IMG/VR virus record: IMGVR_UViG_3300008110_000913
Location: 1-22,746 of that record
Strand: one strand, 5' to 3'
Length of the DNA stretch: 22,746 bases
Source: a virus
The notes below the pieces were generated by a model. The model did no database searches, had not been told where the DNA came from, and saw only the letters and a program-made list of their open reading frames with translations. Position numbers and translations under genes: made by a program. Each line of letters starts with the position of its first letter. The first letter of the stretch is position 1. Positions 14,971 to 22,555 of this stretch are shown here, piece by piece.

Positions 14971-15702
14971 GAAAGCCAAGTCTTCTTTACGGATAATATA
15001 GTATTCGCTTTTAATTTCTTCATTATCAAACTCTAGTTTCATTAAACCGTTTGAATTCAAATATAATGCTCCCGTTTTCAAATCCTTATTTATATTCAAT
15101 ATGTTTTTAAACTGTGTTGAATTGAATGGTAATTTTATATCAACATCATTTATAGTACCATAAATCTGATATGTGATTTTATTGTTATGCCCATGCTCGT
15201 CTCCAAATGTAAAGAGGCACATTTTATCTCCGTTCAGATCTTCCTCTATAGAAACTACCATATTATCTACGTCTCCTAAAGCGGTTTTAGCTTTAACCAA
15301 ACTTAAAAGATCTTCCGAGTCAAGATTCAAAGACACATGCCATTCAGGTTCAGTTACGCTTCCTACTTTTGGGATCAAAAGTGGATCAGCTAATGCGTAT
15401 GTTAGGTTAAACTTTGTATCTTGAAAATGTAGTTTGGTTGGAATTGATTTGTGTTTTTCAAGGTTCAACAGTAGTTCACCTTGTGTAATGTTTAAGAGTG
15501 ATAGGAATTTTTTGGTATCAAAAATGGCAAGTTCACTATCTTCAATATCAATGTTTGGGCAAGTGATTTTGCCTATAACTTCTTTATTTAAAGACATAAA
15601 GTCTATTGTGAGTGTTTTGTCTTTGATTTTCCACTTGACGGATTCGTTTTCACCCAAGTAGTATTTGTTGATTGCTGCTTGTAGAACTAATTTATTTACC
15701 AT
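14968..15702 (-). CDS. 45: DNA sliding clamp, gp45-like
   Basis: The 244-aa protein matches the size and layout of T4-type gp45 (228 aa in T4), a trimeric ring that holds polymerase on DNA. It alternates short helices and strands in two similar halves: KLVLQAAINKYYLGENESVKWKI, then FDTKKFLSLLNI, ITQGELLL and a helical linker, then SEDLLSLVKAK, GTINDVDIKLPF and NSTQFKNILNIN, ending EIKSEYYIIRKEDLAF. The start at 15702 (MVNKLVLQAAI) follows the polymerase gene by 32 nt. Partners visible here are the polymerase, whose C-terminal tail fits clamp binding, and the gp44/gp62 loader encoded 5 kb downstream. Confidence 0.85.
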   Translation of the reverse strand: MVNKLVLQAAINKYYLGENESVKWKIKDKTLTIDFMSLNKEVIGKITCPNIDIEDSELAIFDTKKFLSLLNITQGELLLNLEKHKSIPTKLHFQDTKFNLTYALADPLLIPKVGSVTEPEWHVSLNLDSEDLLSLVKAKTALGDVDNMVVSIEEDLNGDKMCLFTFGDEHGHNNKITYQIYGTINDVDIKLPFNSTQFKNILNINKDLKTGALYLNSNGLMKLEFDNEEIKSEYYIIRKEDLAF

Positions 15703-15734
15703 GTGTTAAAGATAAGAAAAATATTTTAAATATC

Positions 15735-18464
15735 CTAATTAAATTGGAAAAATTTAGCCTTATATGGGTTTAAGTTTAACTGCCAACCAATATCTTCATA
15801 CACTGTTTCAAGCTTGTTTCTAATAATACTATCAAACAGACCATCACGATCAATATATTTATTGACTATCTCTAGAATGTCTGGAGCATCATTATAGCCA
15901 TTTAGAGCTAGTACCTCTATTTTGTATGGGTTTGGTTTTAGAGCAGCAATATAAATTTTATCTCCAATTGTAAATTCCGGATACTGTTTAGTTAAACCTT
16001 TAAAACGCAAAATATCATTTGTGATAGTTGCTGCTTTTGTGTTAACAGGACACTTTAATTTTAACTTTGAGAACAGCTCACCAGCCATAGGTTTACGCTC
16101 AATATATTCGTCCATCTTTTTTAGACCAACGGGTTTCAAAAGTTTTTTCCATTCTATAGTTTGGATTGAATTTTTAAAGTTCATTACAAACTTATCTATG
16201 TCTTCTTTTGGTTTGGAGAATAGAATAGATTTAATTAGTTCTTCTCCAAATTCTCTAAAGTATGCTGGGAAATTGGATTTCATGATATCTAGACCTTTCA
16301 TCTCAAGTTCCTCAATGTCCACTCCTTCTTTATTTACAATGTAAATAGCGTAACGGCGTTTACCAGACCAATATGCTTTTTCAGCAATCACTTCTTGTTT
16401 TAACTCAAAGTGATGTGATCCTCTAATGTTGAATAAGTTTGTGGAAATGTTAGATAGATTTTTATTTGTTACCTCTTGCAGCTCATCTGTTAGTTTTAAC
16501 AATCGTTTGATTTTTTCCTCCCTATTTGAATAATCCAAATCAGGATTACGGTGTAGAAGTAAATCAGTTAAGTGCATATAAAGAGAATCCGTGTCTGATG
16601 CGATAACAAACTTTTTAGTTTCAATGTTTAGTTGTTGAGAAATATATTCATTAGTGAACTCGATTGATTCTTTTGTTAAGCGCTGTCCACTATTAGTGAT
16701 AGCTGCAGAGCATATCTTGTATCCATCTGTAAAACGCCAAGAGTTAATTGCATATGTACCATAAAGTGCATTTTGCAAGATTTTGAATGCTAACTGGTAC
16801 AGGTCATATAATTTATAGTTTGCCCAATCCTCTGCTTTACCCGCTTTTTTCTTTAAACCTTTATAGTAGTTTCGTTTATCAAACCAGTCCTCCAATACCT
16901 CACACGAAATACTTTTAACATCTGTTCTAAAAAGTGCTCCACTAGCTGAAATAGTCCATTCATTGTCCTCTATAAGTCTAATTAGGGACTCGATTGTTAT
17001 AGTAGCATCTTTAAGTTGATAACTGTGTTTGTTGAGTTTTTGTATATGGATTTTTTCCTCTGGGTTGCGCTGTTTGAGTTGCTCAAGGGAATTATATTGC
17101 TCGTAGTTATCTTTAGTTACAATTCTTCCCATCAATGTTTCAATTCCCAAATTGAGAGATTTGATGATTGAAGGGTATAGTGAGGTAAAGTCCAAATCTG
17201 ATACATCCGAATATAAACCAGGGATAGGATCAAGCAGATATCCACCAGCATATCCATCCTTTTTTCGAATAGTTTTTATATTACGTTGAATGTACTGGTT
17301 TGATTTGGTTTTAACTATTACTTTGTTTTCCTCTATACTGTAAACTACCCCCTCAACTGTTGGGGTTCCTCTCTGGTGTTGTACGGGGTCTCCAATTTCT
17401 AGTTCTCTAATTGAGGGGTTTGTGGTGGTTGGCTTATTTGGTGCAATTATATTTTTACGTTTTAGATACGTTAAAATTGCTCCTTCATTCAACACAGTAT
17501 TATAGTAAATGGATTCATATGGGGTATGGCATAGGTGAGAAATCAAAATAGTTAACTCGATGAACTTTTGTTTTTCCTCTAGCGCCTCTATAATCTCAAC
17601 GTCTCGAATGTTGTACTCAACGTATTTTTCTTTGTCTTCTTTGAATAATTTATCCAAACTACCATTGTACTCTATCTTACCTAGCTTGGCATATTTCAAG
17701 CCAATATCTCCCAACTTATAAGATTGTTCTTCTTTCATCATATACTTTCGCAACAAAAGCATATAATCCAAACTGTTAACTAATCCTATACGAATTGGAG
17801 AATTTGGTTGAGTTGATATTTCATCTATTTTACCTATTGGAGATAGGCGATAGGCTTCATCTCCCAAACGTTTTTTAATTCTATAATACAAATATGGTAT
17901 ATCAAAGAAATCACTATTGTATCCTACTACAATTGTGGGATCCATTTGCTCCCATTTATTCAAGAATTTTTTAATAAGCGTATTTTCATCTTTACAAGGG
18001 ATAACTTGTTTACCGTTTATGGAAGCTTCTTCCATTTCCCCTGCTTTATCCAAAATATAACAGATTTTTTCCTTAGTGGAAACATCAATCAAAGCAATTG
18101 CTGTAATCTCAGCATTTGCCTCTTTGATAGTATAGGGAGTAAGGGCTCCCAAAATTTCAATCTCAATATCTAAATAAACTATATTATGATAGGAAGGCAT
18201 ATCGTCCGTTTTATAATACAAGTCTCTCAACAGTACTAGTTCACGGTCGATATCCTTTTCTAGAATATTGGGGTTTTTCCTATCATATTTGCCTTGAATT
18301 GGAGAACATCTTTCTCCAAACAAGGTTTCGAATTCACCTTCCTCGTCTAGTTTGTATAGGGTAGGCCAATACTGAAAGCACTTAATGCCTTTCTTATCAT
18401 CTCTGATATAATAGTGGTATTGATCGTCCCCAGGTTGACGATTGTAGTAAATTGCTTGAAACAT
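15735..18464 (-). CDS. 43: Family B DNA polymerase, gp43-like, with 3'-5' exonuclease
   Basis: The 909-aa protein (T4 gp43 has 898) carries the exonuclease motifs YLDIEIE (Exo I, D99 and E101), GYNSDFFDIPYL (Exo II, D188) and YNIRDVE (Exo III, Y284 and D288). The polymerase motifs are DLDFTSLYPSII (motif A, D425), KILQNALYG (motif B, 561-569) and ASDTDSLY (motif C, D624 and D626). GKRRYAIY is the KKRY-type motif. The last residues (AKFFQFN) form an aromatic tail of the kind that docks on the sliding clamp. An extra segment of about 50 residues (350-400), beginning LEIGDPVQHQRGTP, lies between exonuclease and palm. It is the phage replicative polymerase; the MazG-like gene ends 5 nt before it. 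Confidence 0.96.
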   Translation of the reverse strand: MFQAIYYNRQPGDDQYHYYIRDDKKGIKCFQYWPTLYKLDEEGEFETLFGERCSPIQGKYDRKNPNILEKDIDRELVLLRDLYYKTDDMPSYHNIVYLDIEIEILGALTPYTIKEANAEITAIALIDVSTKEKICYILDKAGEMEEASINGKQVIPCKDENTLIKKFLNKWEQMDPTIVVGYNSDFFDIPYLYYRIKKRLGDEAYRLSPIGKIDEISTQPNSPIRIGLVNSLDYMLLLRKYMMKEEQSYKLGDIGLKYAKLGKIEYNGSLDKLFKEDKEKYVEYNIRDVEIIEALEEKQKFIELTILISHLCHTPYESIYYNTVLNEGAILTYLKRKNIIAPNKPTTTNPSIRELEIGDPVQHQRGTPTVEGVVYSIEENKVIVKTKSNQYIQRNIKTIRKKDGYAGGYLLDPIPGLYSDVSDLDFTSLYPSIIKSLNLGIETLMGRIVTKDNYEQYNSLEQLKQRNPEEKIHIQKLNKHSYQLKDATITIESLIRLIEDNEWTISASGALFRTDVKSISCEVLEDWFDKRNYYKGLKKKAGKAEDWANYKLYDLYQLAFKILQNALYGTYAINSWRFTDGYKICSAAITNSGQRLTKESIEFTNEYISQQLNIETKKFVIASDTDSLYMHLTDLLLHRNPDLDYSNREEKIKRLLKLTDELQEVTNKNLSNISTNLFNIRGSHHFELKQEVIAEKAYWSGKRRYAIYIVNKEGVDIEELEMKGLDIMKSNFPAYFREFGEELIKSILFSKPKEDIDKFVMNFKNSIQTIEWKKLLKPVGLKKMDEYIERKPMAGELFSKLKLKCPVNTKAATITNDILRFKGLTKQYPEFTIGDKIYIAALKPNPYKIEVLALNGYNDAPDILEIVNKYIDRDGLFDSIIRNKLETVYEDIGWQLNLNPYKAKFFQFN

Positions 18465-18469
18465 AACTT

Positions 18470-19087
18470 TTATTTAAAGAATTGCGTTAAATCAGGTTTA
18501 AAGTAATTGATAGATTTCATTACTTTCCTATCACGTGTTCTATAGACGATATAATATTGGCCAACCTTTTCATAGTGGCACTCCTCTTTTTTCTCGGCGG
18601 ACCGTACTCTAACGGTATTTTGTGCTTCCTCCTCGCTTGTGCAAGCTTTGCTAAGATTAGACGCTTGTACTTCTTGATACGCCGGCCATACCTTATCCTT
18701 AAGGCCATGTAGCATAGCTCCGTTGCCCAAGGACACATACGTGATGTCACACAGAGCATCAAGAACCTCAACAATATTCCCGGTTTGGCACGCATGTTTG
18801 TATTCCTCGAGTTCTTCCAAAATAAAATTATAGACAAACATCCACTCCTTCTCATCGGGAATGACCGGGTTATAATTATTGGGCTTTCCCATTACAGCAT
18901 TAAACTCTTCAACCTCTGATACAAAAGGTACATAGTTTTGTTTTAGGTATTCAATTTCATTTGTTAATTCTCTATATTTGAATATAACATCATCTCCAAG
19001 TTCAATTTTAGACATTAGAGATAAATCTATCATTTGCCCATACAGGACTTTAATTAATTCTTCTTGTTTTCTTTCTAATGGAGTCAT
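18470..19087 (-). CDS. MazG-like nucleotide pyrophosphohydrolase
   Basis: The 205-aa protein contains the all-alpha NTP-pyrophosphohydrolase signature. Helix EELEEYKHACQTGN (91-104) is followed by IVEVLDALCDITYVSLG (105-121), giving the acidic ExxE and ExxD metal ligands. Then comes LKDKVWPAYQEVQASNLSK, a segment typical of the HisE/MazG-like branch. These enzymes hydrolyse NTPs or dNTPs to monophosphate and pyrophosphate and may clear modified or ppGpp-like nucleotides in infected cells. The first 60 residues are an extra helical extension, and the C-terminus (YYIVYRTRDRKVMKSINYF) adds a small domain. The ATG overlaps the upstream stop (ATGA), and DNA polymerase starts 5 nt after its stop. 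Confidence 0.85.
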   Translation of the reverse strand: MTPLERKQEELIKVLYGQMIDLSLMSKIELGDDVIFKYRELTNEIEYLKQNYVPFVSEVEEFNAVMGKPNNYNPVIPDEKEWMFVYNFILEELEEYKHACQTGNIVEVLDALCDITYVSLGNGAMLHGLKDKVWPAYQEVQASNLSKACTSEEEAQNTVRVRSAEKKEECHYEKVGQYYIVYRTRDRKVMKSINYFKPDLTQFFK

Positions 19088-19260
19088 TTGTTTTCTATTA
19101 AATGGTAATACAATCTATCTGCTACTAGTTTTTTCCAAACATTTATTCTGTCTTGTGATAAACTGTTTTTCTTTTTAGGGTCAATTAAAACTATAAGATT
19201 AGCTTGCAATTCAGCATCTATCAGTGCTAGAATTTCTTCTTTAGATCTGGTGTCCTCCAT
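19084..19260 (-). CDS. Small hypothetical protein, 58 aa, between folE and MazG-like genes
   Basis: A 58-codon frame starts at the ATG at 19260-19258, inside the last codons of folE (20-nt overlap), and ends at TGA 19086-19084. That stop overlaps the MazG-like start (ATGA). It fills the 153-nt gap between the two genes. The peptide is helical and charged: RSKEEILALIDAELQANLIV, a polybasic turn PKKKN, then INVWKKLVADRLYYHLIEN. The pattern fits a small partner or regulator of its neighbours. I recognise no family. Junctions on both sides are the evidence. Confidence 0.6.
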   Translation of the reverse strand: MEDTRSKEEILALIDAELQANLIVLIDPKKKNSLSQDRINVWKKLVADRLYYHLIENK

Positions 19261-19939
19261 TGTTAATTTTTAGTGAATCAAAAAATTCCTTACGTGCTTG
19301 GTTATCATTTTCCATAAACACACCTGATGCTTTAGTTGTAACCATAGAGGCACCTTGATGTTTTACACCTCTACAAGATACACAGTTGTGGGTTGCTACA
19401 GTTGTAACAATTACACCTCTATTCCCCTCACATACTTTATCTACTGCATTATGAATAGCTGCTGTAAGTTGCTCTTGGATAGCTCCTCTACGAGCAAACA
19501 ACTCTACAATTCGGTTCAGTTTGGATAGACCAATTACTCTACCACCTTCTCCAACAACGTAACCAACGTGAACTACTCCTCCAATAGTTTGGTGGTGGTG
19601 TGAACACATTGAGGTAACTGGGATATTTCGCTCAATTACAATTCCATCGTATCCATCGGATGGGAAAGATGTGATTTCAGACATTGCTGTGTATCTACCT
19701 TCCCACAAATCAAATACATATGCTTTAGCTACACGTCTAGGAGTATCGGAAGAGTTTGGATCATTTCTCCAATCACACCCCAAAGCATCTAGAAACTTAC
19801 CATAAGCTTCTTCTGCTTTATCTACCATTTTCCATTTTTCTTGTTCTGTAAGTGGGAAACCAGGTGCAACTCCATTTGCAAAACCTTGTTGTACACACTC
19901 TAAATCAGTGTACTGCTTTTTTCTTTTGTTTTCGCTCAT
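19241..19939 (-). CDS. folE: GTP cyclohydrolase I (FolE type)
   Basis: The 232-aa protein catalyses conversion of GTP to 7,8-dihydroneopterin triphosphate, the first step of folate and of 7-deazaguanine (queuosine, preQ0) synthesis. The zinc ligands of E. coli GCYH-I are matched by C112 and H115 in MCSHHHQTIGG and by C186 in THNCVSCRG. The substrate region GGRVIGLSKLNRIVELFARR (132-151) is well kept, as is the RGVKHQGASMVTT end. The N-terminal part (LGCDWRNDPNSSDTPRRVAKAY) is also typical. The gene starts 1 nt after the stop of the AT-hook gene (TAATATG). In phages FolE often feeds DNA-base deazaguanine modification, but no QueC, QueD, QueE or DpdA partner is visible here. Confidence 0.92.
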   Translation of the reverse strand: MSENKRKKQYTDLECVQQGFANGVAPGFPLTEQEKWKMVDKAEEAYGKFLDALGCDWRNDPNSSDTPRRVAKAYVFDLWEGRYTAMSEITSFPSDGYDGIVIERNIPVTSMCSHHHQTIGGVVHVGYVVGEGGRVIGLSKLNRIVELFARRGAIQEQLTAAIHNAVDKVCEGNRGVIVTTVATHNCVSCRGVKHQGASMVTTKASGVFMENDNQARKEFFDSLKINNGGHQI

Positions 19940-19940
19940 A

Positions 19941-20222
19941 TTAATCTTTGATTGTTATTTTTTCAATTTTAAATTGTTTTTTATATCGCTCAATAAACGA
20001 TTTTCCTATGCCAATCTCAAGGATTTCATATTCATCTGGGATAAGAGGAGTGTGTTTACGGTTGGTGATAATAGCATCCAACTCGTAGTTCTCATACGTG
20101 TTAAGGTAATGTTTTTTGCCTGTAGGTTTTTTATAAACTACACATATAACCGTTTTTTCACTTTTGGGTCGTCCGGTTCGGACAAATGAAGTGGTTTTTT
20201 TAGAAGGTCTTCCTCTTCCCAT
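19941..20222 (-). CDS. Small AT-hook protein, 93 aa
   Basis: The N-terminus carries two AT-hook-like cores, MGRGRPSKK and RTGRPKSEK, within the first 23 residues, so it probably binds the minor groove of A/T-rich DNA. A small folded domain follows (VICVVYKKPTGKKHYLNTYENYELDAI, PDEYEILEIGIGKSFIERYKKQF), basic overall. It begins after a GAAA-loop hairpin and an A-rich leader (AAATTAAAGTT before ATG) and leads directly into folE. It may organise phage DNA or regulate the folE-MazG-polymerase unit that it heads. It is not obviously paralogous to the 119-aa AT-hook protein outside the GRP motif. Confidence 0.7.
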   Translation of the reverse strand: MGRGRPSKKTTSFVRTGRPKSEKTVICVVYKKPTGKKHYLNTYENYELDAIITNRKHTPLIPDEYEILEIGIGKSFIERYKKQFKIEKITIKD

Positions 20223-20246
20223 AACTTTAATTTTATCAAAATATAT

Positions 20247-20266
20247 GAAGGCTCTTTCGAGCCTCC
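20247..20266 (-). terminator. GAAA-tetraloop hairpin after the sulfotransferase gene
   Basis: On the minus strand GGAGGCTC and GAGCCTTC pair as an 8-bp stem (one G-T pair) closed by GAAA, a stable GNRA loop. It lies 9 nt after the stop at 20276. The T-tract after it (ATATATTTTG) is weak, so it may be an attenuator or a partial terminator. Confidence 0.6.
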
Positions 20267-20275
20267 AAATATTTT

Positions 20276-21094
20276 TTATTGGTAATTGAATCTGTTATAA
20301 AACCAAGCGTAGTGCTGTTTAATTTTATCACAGTTGTGGAATCCTAAAATACTTGTATAGTCTTCAACTAAAGGTTGAACTTTAGGTTGTATTTGATGGT
20401 CTCCAAATATCCCATGTATAACATCATTTTCATGTGTTAGCTGCTCAACATTATCAAAATCATGCTGGAAATATGGGAGCTCTAAATAATTGTATATTCG
20501 TTTAATTTCGGTTTCAGGGTCACGTGTGAAATCCTCAAATCGAATAAAGAGCATATGCTGATCATATCCTTGCTGTACTGCATCGTATAGCCATTCTAAA
20601 GATGGGCCAACGGGAGGGGCAACAGAGAAATGTTGTAAACGTGTATCGGCTGTCATGTTTTTAAGTTCTATTCCGTTTACAATTTGAGGGTCTTTGTGTG
20701 GATTTTTTCTGTAATTTTTTTCCATAGAGGCAAATATACCTCTCAAATCTCGAACCATTACAATGGCTTTTGACCCAGGTTGGATAAAATTAGCGAATCT
20801 AAAGTTGCCTAACCATGCTCTGCTTTTATCTATAACATATGGTCGATCTGTTAGAGCATTAAAATAACCATAGAGACCATTTACACAAAAGCTATGGAAC
20901 GCTTTTGTCATTTCTGTTTGGTCTTGTGCTTTGAAAGCATCACCAGTTGAATAAATTGAGCGAGCATTTAGTAGAAATTCTACAACACCAGATGTTGGGG
21001 TTGAATAAATTTCTGGGTTTTGCATTAGAACATTTTGTAACAACGTTGAGCCTGCTCGTGGAAGCGAGGCATTGAAGAAAACTTTTTTTACCAT
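20276..21094 (-). CDS. Sulfotransferase (PAPS-dependent)
   Basis: The 272-aa protein begins with the P-loop-like PAPS-binding motif, SLPRAGSTLLQNVL (10-23), and later has the 3'-phosphate motif VRDLRGIFASMEKNYRK (114-130, R115 and S123). RFEDFTRDPETEIKRIYNYL is typical of the C-terminal part of this family. It transfers sulfate from PAPS to a hydroxyl or amine of a sugar, peptide or small molecule in the cytoplasm. It starts 6 nt after the fibre gene, so it is probably expressed with it. The acceptor may be a sugar or Tyr on the fibre or a host glycan; this is inference. No signal peptide or membrane anchor is visible. Confidence 0.88.
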   Translation of the reverse strand: MVKKVFFNASLPRAGSTLLQNVLMQNPEIYSTPTSGVVEFLLNARSIYSTGDAFKAQDQTEMTKAFHSFCVNGLYGYFNALTDRPYVIDKSRAWLGNFRFANFIQPGSKAIVMVRDLRGIFASMEKNYRKNPHKDPQIVNGIELKNMTADTRLQHFSVAPPVGPSLEWLYDAVQQGYDQHMLFIRFEDFTRDPETEIKRIYNYLELPYFQHDFDNVEQLTHENDVIHGIFGDHQIQPKVQPLVEDYTSILGFHNCDKIKQHYAWFYNRFNYQ

Positions 21095-21100
21095 AATTTG

Positions 21101-22534
21101 TTATTGTGTTAGCATTATTTTATATGTGTTTCCGTTTAATAAAATATCTAAAGTATGTGTTGAACTAGCACTTGTAGCTGATGTAACTGGACCAAATGGG
21201 TAAGTTGTCGAGCCTAAAGCGATTTGTCCGTTTGCTGTTGCTGTAGCTCCCGTACCTAAGATGAGTGAGCCTGAAAAATCGCCTGATTGGGCTCCGCTTC
21301 CTAGTGCTATGTTTTGATTTCCTACTGTATTATTGGCTAAAGTATTATAGCCTAGGGCAATGTTGTCATATCCTGTTGTGTTAAAAGATAAAGCATTTAA
21401 GCCTAGGGCAATGTTTCGGTTTCCTTCTGTATTTAGACTTAAAGCATTTTGGCCTAAAGCAACATTATATGAACCTGAGGTGTTAAAGGATAAAGCATTG
21501 TTCCCTAAAGCAACATTAAAATTTCCTATCGTATTATATTTTAAAGAGGCATAACCTAAAGCAACGTTGTTAGATCCGGAGGTATTTGAAAGTAAAGTGT
21601 TTTGACCTAAGGCAACGTTATTATATCCTGTTAAATTTGACTGTAAAACATTTAGGCCTAAAGCAATGTTATTGTTTCCTGTTGTGTTTTGATTTAAAGC
21701 TGCATTACCTAAAGCAATGTTATTTGAACCCGATGTGTTAGAAGTTAAAACATTATGACCTAAAGCAACATTATAATTCCCTACTGTGTTTTGATTTAAA
21801 GCTGTATTACCTAAAGCAACATTATTGTTTCCTGTTAAGTTTTCAAATAAAGCATCTCTACCTAAAGCAACGTTATTGTATCCTGTTATGTTGTAGCGTA
21901 AAGCACTATAACCTATAGCAACGTTGTAGTTTCCTTCTGTGTTGTTTCGTAATGCATTTTGACCTAACGCAACGTTTTGTGAGCCGGAAGTGTTGTTAAA
22001 TAGAGTTGCATATCCTAAACCAACATTACTATTTCCTATTAAGTTATTAACTAAAGCATTTTGGCCTATAGCAACGTTGTAGTTTCCTATTGTGTTTTGA
22101 TTTAAAGCACTATAACCTAAAGCAATGTTATTTGAACCCGATGTATTTGCGCCTAGAGCAACGGTGCCTAGAGCAATATTATGGGTTCCTACTGAATTTG
22201 AATATAAAGCGCTCTCACCTAGAGCAATGTTTTGGATTCCTGTTGTATTTTGATTTAATGCTTTGTAACCTTGAGCTATGTTGTAGTTTCCTGTTGTATT
22301 TGAATTTAAAGCACTTGTGCCTAAAGCAATGTTTTGGTTTCCTGTTGTTGTAGTATTTAAAGAAAAACCATCAACTAAAATATTGTTGTTTCCATCCACT
22401 TGAAACAAGCTGCTACCCCCACCATTTAAAGCATATGATGCTGTTAGAGAGTAGGATGCTGTTCCTATTAATGAGCCATTAGGGATTTCTAATGATCCTG
22501 AGGCTAATATTAATGATCCTGATAAAATAGGCAT
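21101..22534 (-). CDS. Repeat-rich phage fibre/adhesin-like protein
   Basis: The 477-aa protein has three parts. The N-terminus (1-67) is Ser/Gly/Leu-rich (GSLILASGSLEIPNGSL, then TASYSLTASYALNGGG). Residues 68-424 form about 21 consecutive 17-residue repeats of the type N-[IV]-A-L-G-x-x-A-L-x-x-N-T-x-G-x-x. The C-terminus ends SSTHTLDILLNGNTYKIMLTQ. The repeats resemble the left-handed beta-roll of trimeric adhesin heads (YadA-type) and of phage fibres, so a rod-like, probably trimeric virion fibre binding the host surface is likely. A paralogue with a similar C-terminus ends 21 nt upstream, and the sulfotransferase gene starts 6 nt downstream. Whether it is tail fibre or head decoration cannot be decided. 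Confidence 0.8.
   Translation of the reverse strand: MPILSGSLILASGSLEIPNGSLIGTASYSLTASYALNGGGSSLFQVDGNNNILVDGFSLNTTTTGNQNIALGTSALNSNTTGNYNIAQGYKALNQNTTGIQNIALGESALYSNSVGTHNIALGTVALGANTSGSNNIALGYSALNQNTIGNYNVAIGQNALVNNLIGNSNVGLGYATLFNNTSGSQNVALGQNALRNNTEGNYNVAIGYSALRYNITGYNNVALGRDALFENLTGNNNVALGNTALNQNTVGNYNVALGHNVLTSNTSGSNNIALGNAALNQNTTGNNNIALGLNVLQSNLTGYNNVALGQNTLLSNTSGSNNVALGYASLKYNTIGNFNVALGNNALSFNTSGSYNVALGQNALSLNTEGNRNIALGLNALSFNTTGYDNIALGYNTLANNTVGNQNIALGSGAQSGDFSGSLILGTGATATANGQIALGSTTYPFGPVTSATSASSTHTLDILLNGNTYKIMLTQ
21263..22333 (-). repeat. Tandem 51-bp repeats in the fibre gene
   Basis: About 21 in-frame units of 51 bp encode the 17-residue repeat. Units keep NxALG and the N-T-x-G turn, while the residues after ALG and after the Leu vary. 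No insertion interrupts the phase; the last unit (SGAQSGDFSGSL) is degenerate. Such arrays can gain or lose units by recombination or slippage. Confidence 0.85.
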
Positions 22535-22555
22535 AGAGGTAAATGTTTAGTTAAA

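Noticed and set aside
15703-15734. A/T palindrome between the polymerase and clamp genes as a terminator
   Set aside because: The pairing is only a short A/T stem without GC pairs, expected by chance in this composition.
21263-22333. 51-bp repeat array as a CRISPR or DNA satellite
   Set aside because: Units are in frame, contiguous without spacers, and conserve protein features (NxALG, N-T-x-G) more than DNA.
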